A stretch of DNA of 64,000 bases from Antedon mediterranea (taxonomy: Eukaryota > Echinodermata > Crinoidea > Comatulida > Antedonidae): NCBI RefSeq assembly GCF_964355755.1, contig NC_092679.1:17660932-17724931 (forward strand), read 5' to 3'. The first letter of the stretch is position 1; each line of letters opens with the position of its first letter. The notes under the pieces are model-generated. The model ran no database searches. It had not been told where the DNA came from and was given only the letters and a program-made list of their open reading frames with translations. Below, piece by piece: positions 1 through 13,559 of the stretch. The position numbers and the translations under genes are program-made.

Positions 1-731
1 GTTTTATATTCATAGTAATAATGGAATAATATCGTCTTTGTATTTTATTTATTTATTATGTTCAAAATGGTACGAACAAAAAGAAAATTAAGTAATTCTC
101 CAGAGCGGTTTTCAAATGTAGTTTAATAGGCTATCAGACCTTCCTAGGACCATTCCTGTCGTCCTGATACCCATGTTGTGTGTGGATGAAATGAAATATA
201 AAATGTACAACGATGGTAAAATAAATGTATTTGTTTCTATATGTATAGAAGAACAAACGTACAAAAGCGCTCTCTCTTTTAATATTTGCCATGTTGTAAA
301 GAAATGTTAGTATAGTGTCTTGGGTCTAGTACATATTTTTACAAACATTCTTGGTTGCTTCTGACCACATTTCATCTTTTAAATATATAATATTTCCTTT
401 GATTTATTTGATAAACGTTTCGTTTTCGTATTAATATGCTCCATAAACGCACTATTCTATACATTTAAAAGCCCATTTCGTTGTGTAGTCTACCGTACAC
501 CTATTTGTTACACGCTTGGTTTTTCCAGCATCTTCTCTAACAGCACATGTACTTCACATATTGTATCGCCTATATCTTGACATAACTCTGTACTTATTCT
601 TATAATACAGGTACATGTGATACTATAAGACGCTGTATTGTCGATTCTATGATACTGGGCTGATATTTTCGTATGTGGAGATACAGAACCGAGAATCAGG
701 TACCTTTATTACAATATTACTTGATACTGAT
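1..731. other. AT-rich non-coding DNA
   Basis: No reading frame with recognisable protein similarity, splice context or RNA gene was seen here. The sequence is AT-rich with ordinary composition for the window. Confidence 0.5.
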
Positions 732-839
732 TTGATATAAAGTTTGCGGTACACCACAAAATAACTGTTGAGTGAGACTCAGAGAAACTCAACAGTTTTC
801 AGAACTAATATAATATGTGTACCGCAAACTTTATATCAA
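732..839. mobile_element. Short palindromic MITE-like hairpin
   Basis: Perfect 23-bp inverted termini sit at 732-754 and 817-839, both reading TTGATATAAAGTTTGCGG inward. A second inverted pair is nested inside: AACTGTTGAGT at 763-773 and ACTCAACAGTT at 787-797. A transcript would fold into one long hairpin. The size and perfect ends suit a very small non-autonomous DNA element. A hairpin RNA source is an alternative that sequence alone cannot exclude. Confidence 0.7.
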
Positions 840-3800
840 CATTTGATTTCGCCATGCAAACCTTCAAACAATATATTATTTGATACGTTGATATGTTCGT
901 TTAAATGCACAAATTATGTATTATGATATGTTAATAACATCCTCTCAGAATAAATTCGTTGTAAAGCAAAGTGCTATGTTTTACCCTGTATGTGTTTGAC
1001 TCAAATCAAAATGTCGGTTTTGAATTTAACGAATAAAACCACTTAATATTATATTATAGTTACTTTTATGTTACTGTATTAAAGTAGGTATGTATATTTT
1101 AGATTATTGTAGAAAAATGGTGTAGAATAATTTTTTGAAGCAATTTATTTACATTTTCAAATAAAACATTGAAGGATTTTGTATACTTTAATCAAACCGA
1201 CTTACAATTATGACACAGTCTACGCGACTCATAAAGAATAAATTAAATTCAAGTTCCTTAGCTATATTTATCATGTATAGCAATGAAATTATCTAAGAAT
1301 CTATTTGAATTATGTTATTACAAAACCTGTTTACTACCGGTACTTCTTCTACAAACCTTGCTAACTAAAACATTAATAATGTTTTCACCACCGTAAAGCG
1401 ATCCCTTAATAATAATTATATATAGATTATTATTTTAAATATTTAAATAATTGCTTTTTGTAGGCCTACTACATTGCAAAAAATTCCTGCAGGAGGATTA
1501 TTCCATGAAGCTCATTGTTATTTATTAATTAACTAGAGCTACCCCTTAAAACAGTTTTATTTTCGGTACGCACAAATTGCTACAAGGTAAATCTCCGTAA
1601 AGTACGTGAATCACTTTTGAAAAGTATCAATGATATACAAGAAAGCTACATTTACCAAAAGATTGTCTGTGGTTGGAACACGGTTAATTTAATCAGAAGG
1701 TAGAGTTACGTATTTAATTAAAAAATGCTTTATAACCAGACAGAACACTGGGAAGATTAACCAAAAAGCCAAAAGGTTAAAATGTCGACTGAAAATAATC
1801 CTTTAAAGAATTCTTCTTAATTAAACTGAATAATGTGACAAGTTTCCTTAGAAATGCAAGCATTATATCGTTTTTAAATTATAGCAGTTATGAATTATTT
1901 TATTTCAATTCGCTTGTAATAGTGGGGAGTTGGTCACTTACAGAATGAAATACATTAGCAAGGAGACACCATAAAAAGAAAAGTAAAGATCAGTTCAAGA
2001 CACAAAACTACCGTAATACATCTTAATTAAAAAATTATATAAAGAAAACAAAATGTTAAAGAAGATATTAAACGAAGAAGAGTACAATAATATCAAAAAC
2101 AATGTAAGTAGTTTGCATTCTAGGAAATAAACTTGACTTATTTAAATGAAATTTAAAAAATAATAATACCTGGTAGATTTAAACATAAACATCATTGCGA
2201 CCGCTCATGATTTGATGTTTATTAGTACAGAACAAGAACAATAAAATACGTATAAAACACACCACATTCAATCAGTTACCAGCCAAACACAGGATAACGT
2301 TGATAAACGTATATCTTCTGTATTTTCCTCCTATTAATGTTGACCAATGTCTGGATGTAAAACTGGGAAGTTGTGGTTCCGCACGATATACCGAATGGAG
2401 TCTGTATGACGACAAATAACATTCTTCTGCTGACACGTGGTTTGTTGTAACATTTATTGTAATTTGATAACATTGTATAACATATTATATAATCTGAATG
2501 TTATCGATTTTAAATCATACCATTTTAGCTTCATTCTCATTCATGATCATATTAAGGATAAACCTATATAAATAATTGTTGAATTAGATTTTTAGATCAT
2601 TGTAAAAACATCATATTTAACTGCATTTTAAAATCTTCATATCTAGGCCAGTAATAGCTAGTTGCGATCAACCGATATCGGACAGTCATCGAACAAAGGT
2701 ACTCGTAAGGTAATTCCTTGTGTCAGACGATGTTTACGTTTCTGTCATTTAGTTAAAATCGCATGTTTATTTACACTACACATAGATGCGTGAATCTTTT
2801 CAGCGTGAATCTTTTAGACGAGGGTGTATTTTAGTAAACAGATATGGCAGAATGGTATTTTGGTTTATAGAAGCACAGTGTATTGTATTTATTATTTATT
2901 ATGCAGTTATGGCACCTGTGGGTCTACTAGGATAACCTACTTTCAATATGAATTTGGACTAATACCAATTTTGACAATTTAAATACCACATAGATTTCAA
3001 ACATTTTAAAACAGTGTTTATATTATTGGAGCTACATTTATTAGGTTAAGTGTGGTGATATGAAAAGTTGTCAGAATTAGCTCCCACGCAATTGGCCTAT
3101 ATTTTGTATAGAATAATGTGTTAACAGCAACAATAACGTTGAACAAATAATAATGAGAAACGGAATAAGACGGGAATATTTGATGGTGAAGAAAGTCGCA
3201 TAGACTCGACATTTACGGAGATTCGACGGCACAAACCATGAACGTGTATCGTGTTGCAAACTATTGACGTTGTATGTACGACATGGAAAATGCATTATAC
3301 ACAACGGAGAATATCAACATTGCGCTCTCAACAATATCAAAATGGGTTGGCTATGTAGAAAAACATTATGTAACCTCGACTCGAAAACGCAACGAGAGAA
3401 ACTATTGATGATAGCTGATAATAAAGAATAGGCCTAAAGATGTGAAAATCCGCGTGTTAAAAAAGTCGTCCCAATAAACAACTTACTGGTATGTTCCAAC
3501 TATATATGCTTTATCTGTATTATTATTATTCGATTGAATATAATAATAAAAAAAAAATAAATATAAATAAAATTATTATTATTATTATTATTATAATGAT
3601 CTAGTTTAATAATTCGTTAGTATTTTTATTAGTAAATTTGTTTAGTATTTAGTAAGTTTATTAAGAAAGTGACTGATATTTTATTTTGTTGATTAAGGTA
3701 ATCATATAATTTGTTTTCATAAACATTTGTTATTATATTAGTAAGACTATTTATTTTCATTTCATATATTTACAGTAGTAGTCACAAAGACTTACTATTT

Positions 3801-5183
3801 ATGTATGTACACTTTTCAATGTAAATAGATTATAATCATCTGTAAACTTTTTTTTTCAACGGAAATCTTCCAGATGGGTCGATAAAACACACTGTAATGG
3901 ACTAGAATATTGTTTTTTTATATTTAGTAAGTTTAATAAGAAGGTTGTTTACGTTTTTTTATTTTTTTATTAAGGTAATCGTATAATTTATTTTCAAATT
4001 TGTTATTATTGCCTATTAGTAATATTATTTATTGTTGATTAGCCTATAATATTTTGATTAGTTCAAATTTAGTTCAACTTAAAACGATTAAATTAAAAAT
4101 ATAAAATATTCGTAATAGTCGTAACAATTATTATATACATTTGTAAAATGTTTATTTTAAATTTTTTAATAGAGGTATTTGAATAACAGAGATTACAATA
4201 AATATTCAATTTGTAAACAAATAAACAAATTCAGTATTAGAATAAATAAAAGAAACGATAGTAACAATAATGCATATAATAATAAAAAAAAAAATTTCGA
4301 TCACATTTTTGGTCTTAAAAAATTGAAAAAGCCTAGGCCTAACTATTTATATATATACCAATGTTAATTTATTGTCATTTGAAAATTAGCTATTATGCAT
4401 TTTTATTTTTTATTTATTACAATTATGAGTAAATTAAAGAAAATAATCAGGAAAGTAGTAATAAAGAAAGAGAAATAATAACTAACATTTATAATGTATT
4501 TTTGATATATGACGAATGAACAAAAGAGAAACAAAGTGAATAACTATTATATATGACATTAAAATGGAATATTCAACAAAAGAAAATGGTTTTAAATTAT
4601 TTTTTTAGGATAATAATTTATCTAGATGTAGGCCTAATTGAATTATATTTATTTTTTCAAAAAACACATTAATACTTTTTTTTAAGTACTACCATCTATG
4701 AAAAAATGTAAATAATTAGGGCCTATAACCGCCGAGCAATATATACTGCAGAAAGTACATTTAAAACAAGACGGTATACAGTACTTCAAATCGTAAGAAA
4801 TTTCGCACAAAAACGAATTTATGTATAACATTAATATTAATAAATATTTGTTGTTAAATAGATTCTTTTAATGTTACATAATAATTCACTTTGACCAAAA
4901 ATAGGATGTTTTTTGTTGTTTTTTAGGACCATTTTTCTGAAAGTAAATAGATTTTAATTTTTTTGTTTTTACTCTTTTGTGTTGGCAACGGGTGAATAAA
5001 ACAGCAAGTTGTGCCATTCAAAACTTGATTTATTCATTATTTTTAAACGGGAGACTAATTCATCTTTGAACGGTAGAGTAGGCCTATCGAAGCCTATACT
5101 GTACAAACCATCCAAAAACTGTCTCTAGATGATGTTTGTCGCATGATAGTCCAGGCCTACAAAATGAAAACTCACGACTTATT
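840..5183. other. Gene-free AT-rich stretch
   Basis: Only short frames of about 60-75 codons occur, none resembling a known family and none flanked by convincing splice sites. Simple AT-rich runs are common, for example a TTA repeat near 3570-3595. I see no gene, RNA gene or clear mobile element. Confidence 0.5.
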
Positions 5184-5506
5184 TAAAGATGTATTGTCCC
5201 CCAAAAACATGAAAAATGAAGATTAAATAAATCAGACTTTGAATAGGTTATTTTGTAGTTTTAATAAAGTTTCACTTCCGTAGAAATAAAAACTGAAAAA
5301 AATAATGTTTTCACTTATAAAATAACATGATAAATGGTTAAATTCAACCAAAAATCCATTGGCTGGCAGCCAATTTGACCATTTTTTGCTTTAAATTCCA
5401 GTTTTTTCAGGTAAATAAAAAAAATTTTTATTCAATTTTTGGTCGAAGTCAATAACTATTATGTGACATTAAAAAAAGTTATTTTCAGGGGGACAATACA
5501 TCTTTA
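5184..5506. mobile_element. MITE family 2 (TAAAGATGTATTGTCCCC ends), copy 1
   Basis: The copy begins TAAAGATGTATTGTCCCCC and ends with the inverse, GGGGGACAATACATCTTTA. Its interior is AT-rich and shared with copies near 10919, 12267, 19977, 25254 and 60450, including the internal motif TTGGCTGGCAGCCAA. It has no coding capacity, so it is a non-autonomous DNA element. Both ends are intact, making this one of the best copies for defining the family. Confidence 0.8.
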
Positions 5507-7361
5507 GGTGATGTATGTAGGCCTAATCTGAAGATAAAAGTATTAGCAATAATCGTAACATATTATTTACCATTATAATTGATAATAATTTAGACTTATA
5601 TAAGCGCATTATGCTAAAGCCTCAATGCGCCAATAAAAACAAAAGTGCAAGAAAATTAAGAAAAACATAGTTAATGATAAGAGATAGACTTACCGTATAT
5701 AACTCCTTTACATCTACAAGATTTTGTGAAATAAGGAGAATGATATTTTACACAGAGTTTATATTACTTATTTTGTAGGTCTTGTCCAATAAGATAGTTG
5801 AAATCAAAACTATGCGTAGATTATAGACAAGTAACAAATTGTGGTTTTTTTGTAAAATGTATTTTTAACCGGGAATGAATGTTTGTAAAAAGGCCGTAAA
5901 TGTGAGGAAAACAGTAGCAAATCAAATCAAATTTACTATCAATCATTTACCAGAGCATACAGGTTTACATTATGTAATCAAATACTATTTATAACTATAT
6001 ATATAGGCCTCTATATCAAAAACGTCGTCGACGGAAAAATTGTTTAGTTGAATGTTTTCTCAATTTTCCAATTGTTGGAAAAAATAAATAATAAAGTTTA
6101 AGAAAATAAAAATGATGAAATATTAATATATAGCCTATGAGGATAAAATCGAATGCCTTGTTGAATTTTTGTAACAATTCTGACTTATCTGACTTAAAAA
6201 TATATATACATAATTCAGACTGTTCATACTGTACATACTATAGGCCTACAGTTCTGCTTTGATATCTTTTTATGATTTCTCCTCTATTATTTGTTAACAA
6301 GATCATCTGATTGAACACAGCCACTTTATATATGACTACATTATTCAAGAAAAACCGAGATAAATCGTTGGAGGAAATTGTATCATCTGTAAAATATTCA
6401 TCGAAATAAAAGTAACTCAACACTCAAATTCAACGAAATCTTAGCAAATAATAATAAACTCATTTAAGAAAGTACTTTAATATCATCGCTATAACATATT
6501 TGCCGATAGAAACATAAGTTAGTTATTGCTAAATAAGTATTAATATTATTAAATAGAATTAACCATGATAACATGTAGGCATATATCAGATATATTGTAA
6601 ATGTCAGAAATAAGATATTGTAAGCAAAGTTCAATCGCGTCTGACAGGTTAGTGACCTTTCAGAATGGAGACAATCTCCAGACACCGAGCCTTGCGAGAA
6701 TTGATTTAATGTATTTGGTGAACATAATTTACTTTTATAAAACAACGAACTTAAGAATCATATTTATAAATCCGGAAAGTTTCAGAATTACAGTATACAT
6801 TTGTATTTTAAAGAACATTTTTTTTACTTTTTATATATCGAGACTTCAATTTAAACTAGATGTATCGAGGGAATGGTCTTCTAAATGCCTTATTGTTTAT
6901 ATATTTCAGTTGGAGAAACTAAAGGCATATCGAGGGACAAAAATAATGTATATTTTCATTGAGGGCAGTATTATTATAAATGAGGGATTGTTCGAATTTT
7001 TCCTGAAGACCTCATTGTGTACATTTTAAGTAAAGACAAATCGTACACAATTAATGTATCGAGTGTTGTTTTTCATTTATAGGACTCCGTTAAATTTCGC
7101 TAAGGGCAGCAACATCCAAAACTTGTTAGTGGTCTTTATGAATTTGTAATGCAAGTGTTTGCAAGATTTAAGTTATTAATATAGAATTGATTGTTTTTTA
7201 TTATTTACCAATTGCTGTTAAGCCTGTAGGTATAATATTAAAGTTGTTAATTGAATATATTACGCTTAATTTGGATTTTAAGTCAAAAATACAGTTTTTA
7301 TTGACAACTTTTACTCTTAATCAGTTCTTAACTTTCCACACTATCAAACTTTATCTGAAAC
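5507..7361. other. Gene-free AT-rich stretch
   Basis: The longest frame here (6601-7029, plus, 142 codons) has low-complexity composition rich in I, F, L and Y, no recognisable domain and no supporting context. I treat it as chance. Nothing else was recognised. Confidence 0.45.
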
Positions 7362-8146
7362 AAGGCCAACAGCCATTAAGTCGCGTGCTACAATGCATAG
7401 TGATACCGGACCGACCGACAGACCGACAGACAGACCGACAGACAGACAGACAGACCGACCGACCGACATAGTGAACTATACTGACCGAAATTACTGAACA
7501 TGTTTAAAAATGTTGAAATGTTTAAAAACATTTATATTTTTTTAATTTACACGTGCGTAGCCTGTCACTTTTGACGTGCTCGTATAACGTAATTTCGAGT
7601 TGAAAAGTAAGTCAAGAAAACAGAAATCGGGAAAAAAGAGTGCGCAATAACATTTAACGCGCAGTGCGCGCGCAAAAATATGCGCACTCATGGCAATTTT
7701 GTAAACGCTTAAAATTGCCTGAAACGTACTCTTATTTCATCGAAAATAAATTTTGAAAATTTTAAGCGCGCGTACGCATGCGTTACATGCGCTACGCACG
7801 TAATTGTATTGCCATATGATGATTTATGCCCTGAAATTTATGAGTACCAAATTTTATTTAATTGTGATTCATGGTTGTGAAGATATGATTACAAACGTGA
7901 TTTCGTTAAATCGTGCGTAGACCGCGTAATTTTTTATTGCGCACCGTGAAAACATAACCACATTGATTCCTGGGCATAAGGAATATACTGTGAAAAATTT
8001 ACCTAGCTAGATTAAACTGATATCAAGATAAGGTCAGAAAGCGATAAAACGCATAGTGATACCGGACCGACAGACCGAAAGACAGACAGACAGACCGACC
8101 AACCGACCGACATAGTGAACTATAGAGTTGCTTCCACGCGACTAAA
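7362..8146 (+). mobile_element. GACC/GACA-flanked dispersed element, copy 1
   Basis: About 785 bp bounded by GTCGCGTG-type ends (AAGTCGCGTGC at the left, CCACGCGACT at the right). Each end carries a short tandem run of GACC and GACA units between the motifs TAGTGATACCGGACC and CATAGTGAACTATA. The middle is CpG-rich (GCGCAGTGCGCGCGC near 7660). A long inverted copy lies at 22715-23448 and deletion derivatives lie at 51048-51256 and 41053-41150. No open frame of useful length exists, so it is a non-autonomous element. Confidence 0.75.
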
Positions 8147-8149
8147 AAT

Positions 8150-8700
8150 GTGATGTGCCCATATATGGATGTCATACCATATTTTAGCACATCATACTTT
8201 TTTATCGAAATAGTCTAATAGTAGACAGAGCTTTCTGAAAATGTATTGTGTTTTCAGAAAAAACTGAATCACTATTACAAATATAATATCACATTACAAT
8301 GAGAAATCTCTTGGCTGTCTCATCCACGAGTTCTGTGTACTCAGGGTAGTACCATATTTAAGGATATCACTACCATATTTCAGCATATCACTATACCATA
8401 TTTAAGCACATTACTGCCATATTTAAGCACATCACTGCCACATTTAAGCATATACTGCCATATTTAAACATATCACTACCATATTTAAGCATATCACTAC
8501 CAAATTTAAGCATATCACTATACCATATTTAAGCACATTACTGCCATATTTAAGCACATCACTGCCACATTTAAGCATATACTGCCATATTTAAACATAT
8601 CACTACCATATTTAAGCATATCACTACCAAATTTAAGCATATCACTACCAAATTTGGACACATTACACTTGTTTTTGTCAAACCGACAGACAGAGCTTTA
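8150..8700. repeat. CATATTTAAGCA minisatellite inside a CACTATCAAAC-family element
   Basis: Units of about 20-24 bp on the theme CCATATTTAAGCAYATCACTA repeat through 8352-8665, with a higher-order duplication of roughly 135 bp. The flanks (AATGTGATGTGCCCATATATGG before, TTTTTGTCAAAC and AGAGCTTT after) match the MITE family at 31506 and 47273. The array has therefore expanded from the interior of one such element. Confidence 0.7.
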
Positions 8701-9523
8701 TTATTATTATTATTATTTCATACAACAATGTTTATGAGTTGAGAACAATCAACTTTAACTCTGCATTATTAGTAGCAATTATATAATTTTATATAATAAA
8801 ACTACAAGTTCGACAAAAAAAATGTTAGGCCTATAAGAAAAAAATGTATAATTTTGATTTGAAAAGAATCTGAAGGGAATATTTTTTTTTTTATAAAAGG
8901 AAAATTAGCATTTGTTATAGGCCGAACTTTTTAAATTAATTAAAAGTATAAAATATTTAAAACGGAAGCGTTACGAAAATGTAAAAGAGTCTTTCTACTT
9001 TATCATTCATTCTGTATCATCATTAAATAATAAAAAAAAAACATTATTTGCTTTAATAAGTAACCACCATTTCGCTCAGTATTGATAACAGTATGCATAA
9101 TAAATTATATAATTTTTGAATAAATACATTTCACAATAATTAATAAGAGAGTTTCTCCGACTTAAGAGTATATTTATAAATGTACAAGTAGCCTACAAGA
9201 TAACTGCCCAGTGCTAAGTATTTTCTCAAAACTGTCTTCTGTACCAAATTTATTAAGACTTTGTTTTATGAAACAAGATTTTAACTTGTGTTTTACCACA
9301 GAAGAAGATCTCTGTGCTCGATTCTTCTTATTGTATCTTAATTCAGTGTTCTGACAAATTATCCGTGACTCCAACATCACATAAAACAGTAACACAGGTT
9401 ATAAAGGTTATAGATAGGCCCTACGTGTCACACTATTAATATGGATTTGAAAATATGCTATTTACATAATATGACACGATACACTAGAAGAATCGACTAA
9501 AACGCAGTTTTCTCTTTGTATTA
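8701..9523. other. Region downstream of FGF gene A
   Basis: AT-rich DNA with a short TTA run at about 8700-8716. Its right part should contain the 3' untranslated region of the minus-strand FGF gene ending at 9524, but I could not fix a poly(A) site. No other gene is seen. Confidence 0.4.
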
Positions 9524-12055
9524 TTAATGATCGTATTGTGGCATTAAAAAGAAATGCGTTTTGAACTTGTTGTCTGCTGTAGAAGAAGAAGCACGACCGT
9601 CCTTCGTGATACTAAGATACCGACCACTTTTTGTGTTTCCATCGTATGACTGTCTCATAAGCCCTTCTGGTTCACTCCGAATGTTATAGAGTTTGAATTG
9701 GATTAGTGACTGCAAGGACACAAAACACGACCCGGATTTAAACTGTTCTCGCCACAGAATGTCAAAGTTTTGTCGACAAAGAAGCATTGTCTGAGTATTC
9801 TGAAATGTAATTAAGTTAGAAATTTAATACACTAGATAGTGGTAAAGTGGCCACTATTATGAAGAGTGAGAATCACTCTAGAAAAAGAGTGAATGTATTT
9901 CACGCTAAGGATTGAGAAAATAGTGAATTCCTTTCACTGTTTTCTAGATTGACAAACTCTTTAAGAGTTTTCCTTAATAACACTTCTCAATCAAGTGAGC
10001 AACATGGATTGCTACTCTTTTGTGTTAAAAAGTAATATTTTGTGACGATTCTCGGTTGTTTCGAACTGTATTTAATTATTATATGAATCTGTACGATTCC
10101 TATTCTTTTTACTCGCGAGTGTTAAAGCGCTGACTGTTTCTCCCACAAACATTAATGATTTAAATAAGCTATTGAGGGCGCTATCTATTATTATGAAGAC
10201 CGTAACTGAAACAAACATCCACAACGTACCTCTGATCACCGTAATGTACCGTAATGTATTGTAATGTATTGTGCATAAATTCATATTTGTCAAAATTACA
10301 TACAAATAGTATAATAATAGAAATGCCATTTTCTCTCAGGCCTACATTATAACAATTATTAAATTCGGGTTTTTTTTATGAAACATTGTGTTGTATCTTT
10401 CGATAAAAAATGTAGCTCTTTAAAAATAACGAAAATAACTTACATTTCTGGCCGAAACTTTCCCGGTTTCATCCATCGATAAATAAAGACCCGACTCACT
10501 CCCTTTGATAACAACTAAGCTAGGGCCCACGGCAAACGTTTTCACTTTTACTAACAAGAAAATAATATTGTTTAGGCTAACTTTGGTTTTTCACCACAAA
10601 GTCGGAACTCTGACCCAACTCATTTCAGAGTCAAAAAGATACATCATCATAACTGTCACAAAGTGTATCGGTTGATGACAACATGTCTATGTCGACATTG
10701 CCTTAAAATATTTATATATTTATTTCTTATGTTTATTCATGGAGAAATAAGTTTTCTCCATGGTTTATTATACTGTTTAAACTGTTTTATTGTGTATATT
10801 ATAGTCATAGACCAGCATTCGTATTTCATTACATGTACAACCATTTCAATATATAAAGTATGTTTGATTTATAATGACAACTAGAGAAATTATGATGATA
10901 AAGATGTATTCATTGTGGTAAAGATATATTGTCCCTGAAAATTTTTTAATGCCATTTTAAGGTAAAATAATAGAATATTCACTTCGACCAAAAATTGGAT
11001 TGAAAAAAAAAGTTATTTACCTGAAAAAAAAACCACTGTAATTTAAACAAAATATAGTCAATAGTTAATGGGTATTTGGTTGAATTTACCCGTTTATTTT
11101 TTCTTTTTATAATTTTAGGGGTTTTTTTTCTACGGAACTTATGAACTTGATTAAAACTGCGAAACAGCCTATTCAAAGTTTCTTTTTTATTCAAATTTAT
11201 TTGTCATGTTTTTGAAGGACAATTCACCTTTAAGTTTAAGTTGTATTAATTATTACATTATTTAAATGCACCAAAAAAGGCAAACAAATAGAGACAAGCC
11301 AAATCAAAATCATCATTGTTTTTGCAAAATTCTACTATTCTTACTAATTAGTTTATTCTTACAAGAAGTAAACCGCCGAGTTTACACAACATTGTTTTAG
11401 GAATTGTAACCATGGGACGTTTAATGTCGGAGCATTTATAATTAACAATGTTGCGAAAACTACTGTCAATCTACTTGGTGAAGCAAGGAATCTAGAGTTG
11501 AAATTTGTTTGTTGTTGAAAGATTAGAAATTAAAACATTAGGAGGAAGGACAGTTGATCTGAAATCTTTATCATTAATTGGAATAATAGAAATGTATTTC
11601 TTTTGTTATTTTGACATAGAAGATCTGCTAAAACAATAAATAATGTTAATGTTTACGATAACTTAGAAATGAGGTTATTCGGTCCAATAGTTTATAAACG
11701 TGATTGATTGATATTGATTGATATTGATTGATATTGATTTATACAAACCATATTTGTCTTTACAGTTACTTGTACCATGTGTACGTCCGTTTGGTCCAAT
11801 TCGAAGAAAGAACCCCGTTCTTGATAAAACATGTTGTAAGACGTCATAGCGATCATCTTCTAGATGAACATCTTCAGTAGATGAGTATGTTTTCTTATCT
11901 GGTGACACTCCATCGTTTATGTAACGGTAGTCAAAAGATTGGTTATTGACACCAGTCTCTTCGATTGTCTGTTTCATGGCAGACGACAATGTTGATGACA
12001 AATAGTGTGAAACAAACAATGAAATACATATCTGCAGTAACACATGCATCTTCAT
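9524..12055 (-). CDS. FGF-like secreted growth factor, gene A (3 coding exons)
   Basis: Coding exons on the minus strand are 12055-11749, 10550-10444 and 9799-9524 (307+107+276 nt, 229 residues). All introns are GT-AG, with phase 1 then phase 0. Exon 1 encodes an N-terminal signal peptide (MKMHVLLQICISLF) and reaches the first FGF core strands, RTGFFLRIGPNG. Exon 2 gives FAVGPSLVVIKGSESGLYL, the classic FGF pattern of a conserved VG...IxGxxSGLYL strand. Exon 3 gives FDILWRE, GRYLSITKDG and FKTHFFLMP, matching the FGF C-terminal trefoil strands. FGF ligands bind receptor tyrosine kinases outside the cell, usually with heparan sulfate. The cysteine that many FGFs carry just before the RE of exon 3 is not in its usual place. 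A TTTTTAG just before the ATG segment suggests an upstream non-coding exon. Family assignment is strong; the FGF subfamily is not resolved. Confidence 0.9.
10919..11233. mobile_element. MITE family 2, copy in intron 1 of FGF A
   Basis: It starts AAAGATATATTGTCCCTG and ends AAGGACAATTCACCTTTA, with the same AT-rich interior as the copy at 5184. It lies between FGF A exons 1 and 2. The ends are more diverged than in the copies at 5184 and 19977, so it is older. Confidence 0.7.
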
Positions 12056-12266
12056 AGATGATTGTATATGGTGACCTAAAAAGCGTAAAAAGTGAGTAAT
12101 TGAAAAATAAAGTAAAATAAAACCGTAGTTGGGCTGCGGCTATTGCATCAAGTAAAATATCTTTTCCATCGGAAAAAAAATGTCAATTGGATCAAGATTT
12201 AGAATTTGTTTAGACCAGGGAAGATTTAAACTAAAAAGTAGGTTAATTTCTTCCAATCTAACTATC

Positions 12267-12543
12267 AAAGATTATTTCCCACCCAAAACTGAAGATTACT
12301 TAAATCAGACTTTGATGTTATTTTGTTTAAATAATAATAATTTTAATAAACTTAATCACTTTCATAGAAAAAAAACAAAACAAAAATGTTTTCACTAATA
12401 CAAAATAAATAGTTCAATTCCACCAAAAACCCATTGGTTGGCAGCCAATTTGACAATTTTTTGCTATAATTACAGGTTTTTAGGTAAATAGATTTTTTTG
12501 TCAAAGTATTTTATTATTTTTTCAGGGGTACAATACATCTTTA
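12267..12543. mobile_element. MITE family 2, copy upstream of FGF A
   Basis: The right end is CAATACATCTTTA and the interior includes TTGGTTGGCAGCCAATTTGAC, shared with other copies. The left end is degraded. It lies about 0.2-0.5 kb 5' of the FGF A start exon. Confidence 0.7.
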
Positions 12544-12948
12544 AAGAGAAGACTCAAACCGAAAACCCCCAATGTTCTCGTTTAAAGTTCTATAGCAGAT
12601 TATAGTTAAAAGAAGGCGAACTGATGATCTTTTTGTTCTTTCATTCTTTCATTAAAAATAATACATGAAATTATAATACATTAATATAAAAAAAAATATT
12701 TACACTTACCGATTTCGTCAGTTGGTGAACAATATTAATAATTCTTGTTGTACGACCGTTGTGCACCAACCTTTAGTGACATGTAAAACATATAAACTAA
12801 ATATATATTGCAGTAACATTTTATTACCATCACCAGGCGCTTTATCATAACTAGAATACAACACACGTGCACGTTCCCAGGAACAGTTGTGATGGAGCTG
12901 TATAATTATTTGTAAATATGCCTGTATAAAGGTATGGACAGCAGCGTA
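12544..12948. other. Upstream region of FGF A
   Basis: AT-rich DNA between two mobile elements. It may hold a non-coding first exon or promoter of FGF A, but no specific signal could be assigned. Confidence 0.3.
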
Positions 12949-13135
12949 AAGCGTGGTTCCCACTAGCGACGCAACGCAAGGACGTAACGCAATGCAAGTG
13001 AATTGACCAATCACAAGCGATGACTTATTCGCTTGTGATTGCTAACTGTGATTAACAACAATGTGTTGTATTGCACAATAGTGCTGCAAACATCGCAGGT
13101 ATGATTTTCACGTAGGCGGGGGCAAACACAACTAT
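12949..13135. mobile_element. GGTTCCCACTAG MITE, chimeric copy
   Basis: It starts AAAGCGTGGTTCCCACTAG followed by the CAACGCAAGGACGTAACG tract of subtype A. It then switches near 13070 to the GTGCTGCAAACATCGCAGG and GGCGGGGGCAAACACAA tracts of subtype B. The right end is missing. Confidence 0.65.
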
Positions 13136-13153
13136 CGATCGTTAAACAGTGCG

Positions 13154-13559
13154 TATTATAACACCTAAATACATTCCTGTTATTTGATTGGACGAATGTG
13201 GATCACATGGCGTGCAATAGTACGCACTATTAAACGATCGTTTAATAGTACCTTTTTTCTGTGTACGAAAAAAAAATCTTTTCGCATTTGGAAAATATTT
13301 TGTATTATACTACTACCTAATAAAGTCACTTATTTTTTATTTTCGCCGTTATTTGAATGTTATGACTGGTTTTTCGCGATTGAAATACATTTCTGGAGAG
13401 ATATATGTATTAATTTAGATCAAAAAAGCATTTAAAATAGCTTTAGATCGTTTGTATGATTTTAATTAATGGAAACTTGCATTAATTTGTATACTATTAC
13501 ACACCATTTGACCCACAATTGTCCAATCAAATGACAGGAATTCATTGAGGTGTTATAAA
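13154..13559. mobile_element. Element with about 70-bp inverted arms
   Basis: The left arm at 13154-13223 (TATAACACCTAAATACATTC, TTATTTGATTGGACGAATG) is matched in inverse by 13490-13559 (TTGTCCAATCAAATGACAGG, GAGGTGTTATAAAA). The 0.27-kb middle has no real frame. It fits a non-autonomous DNA transposon not otherwise seen in the window. Confidence 0.6.

Noticed and set aside
6601-7029. 142-codon plus-strand frame
   Set aside because: Low-complexity hydrophobic and aromatic composition from AT-rich DNA; no family, no splice or promoter context.
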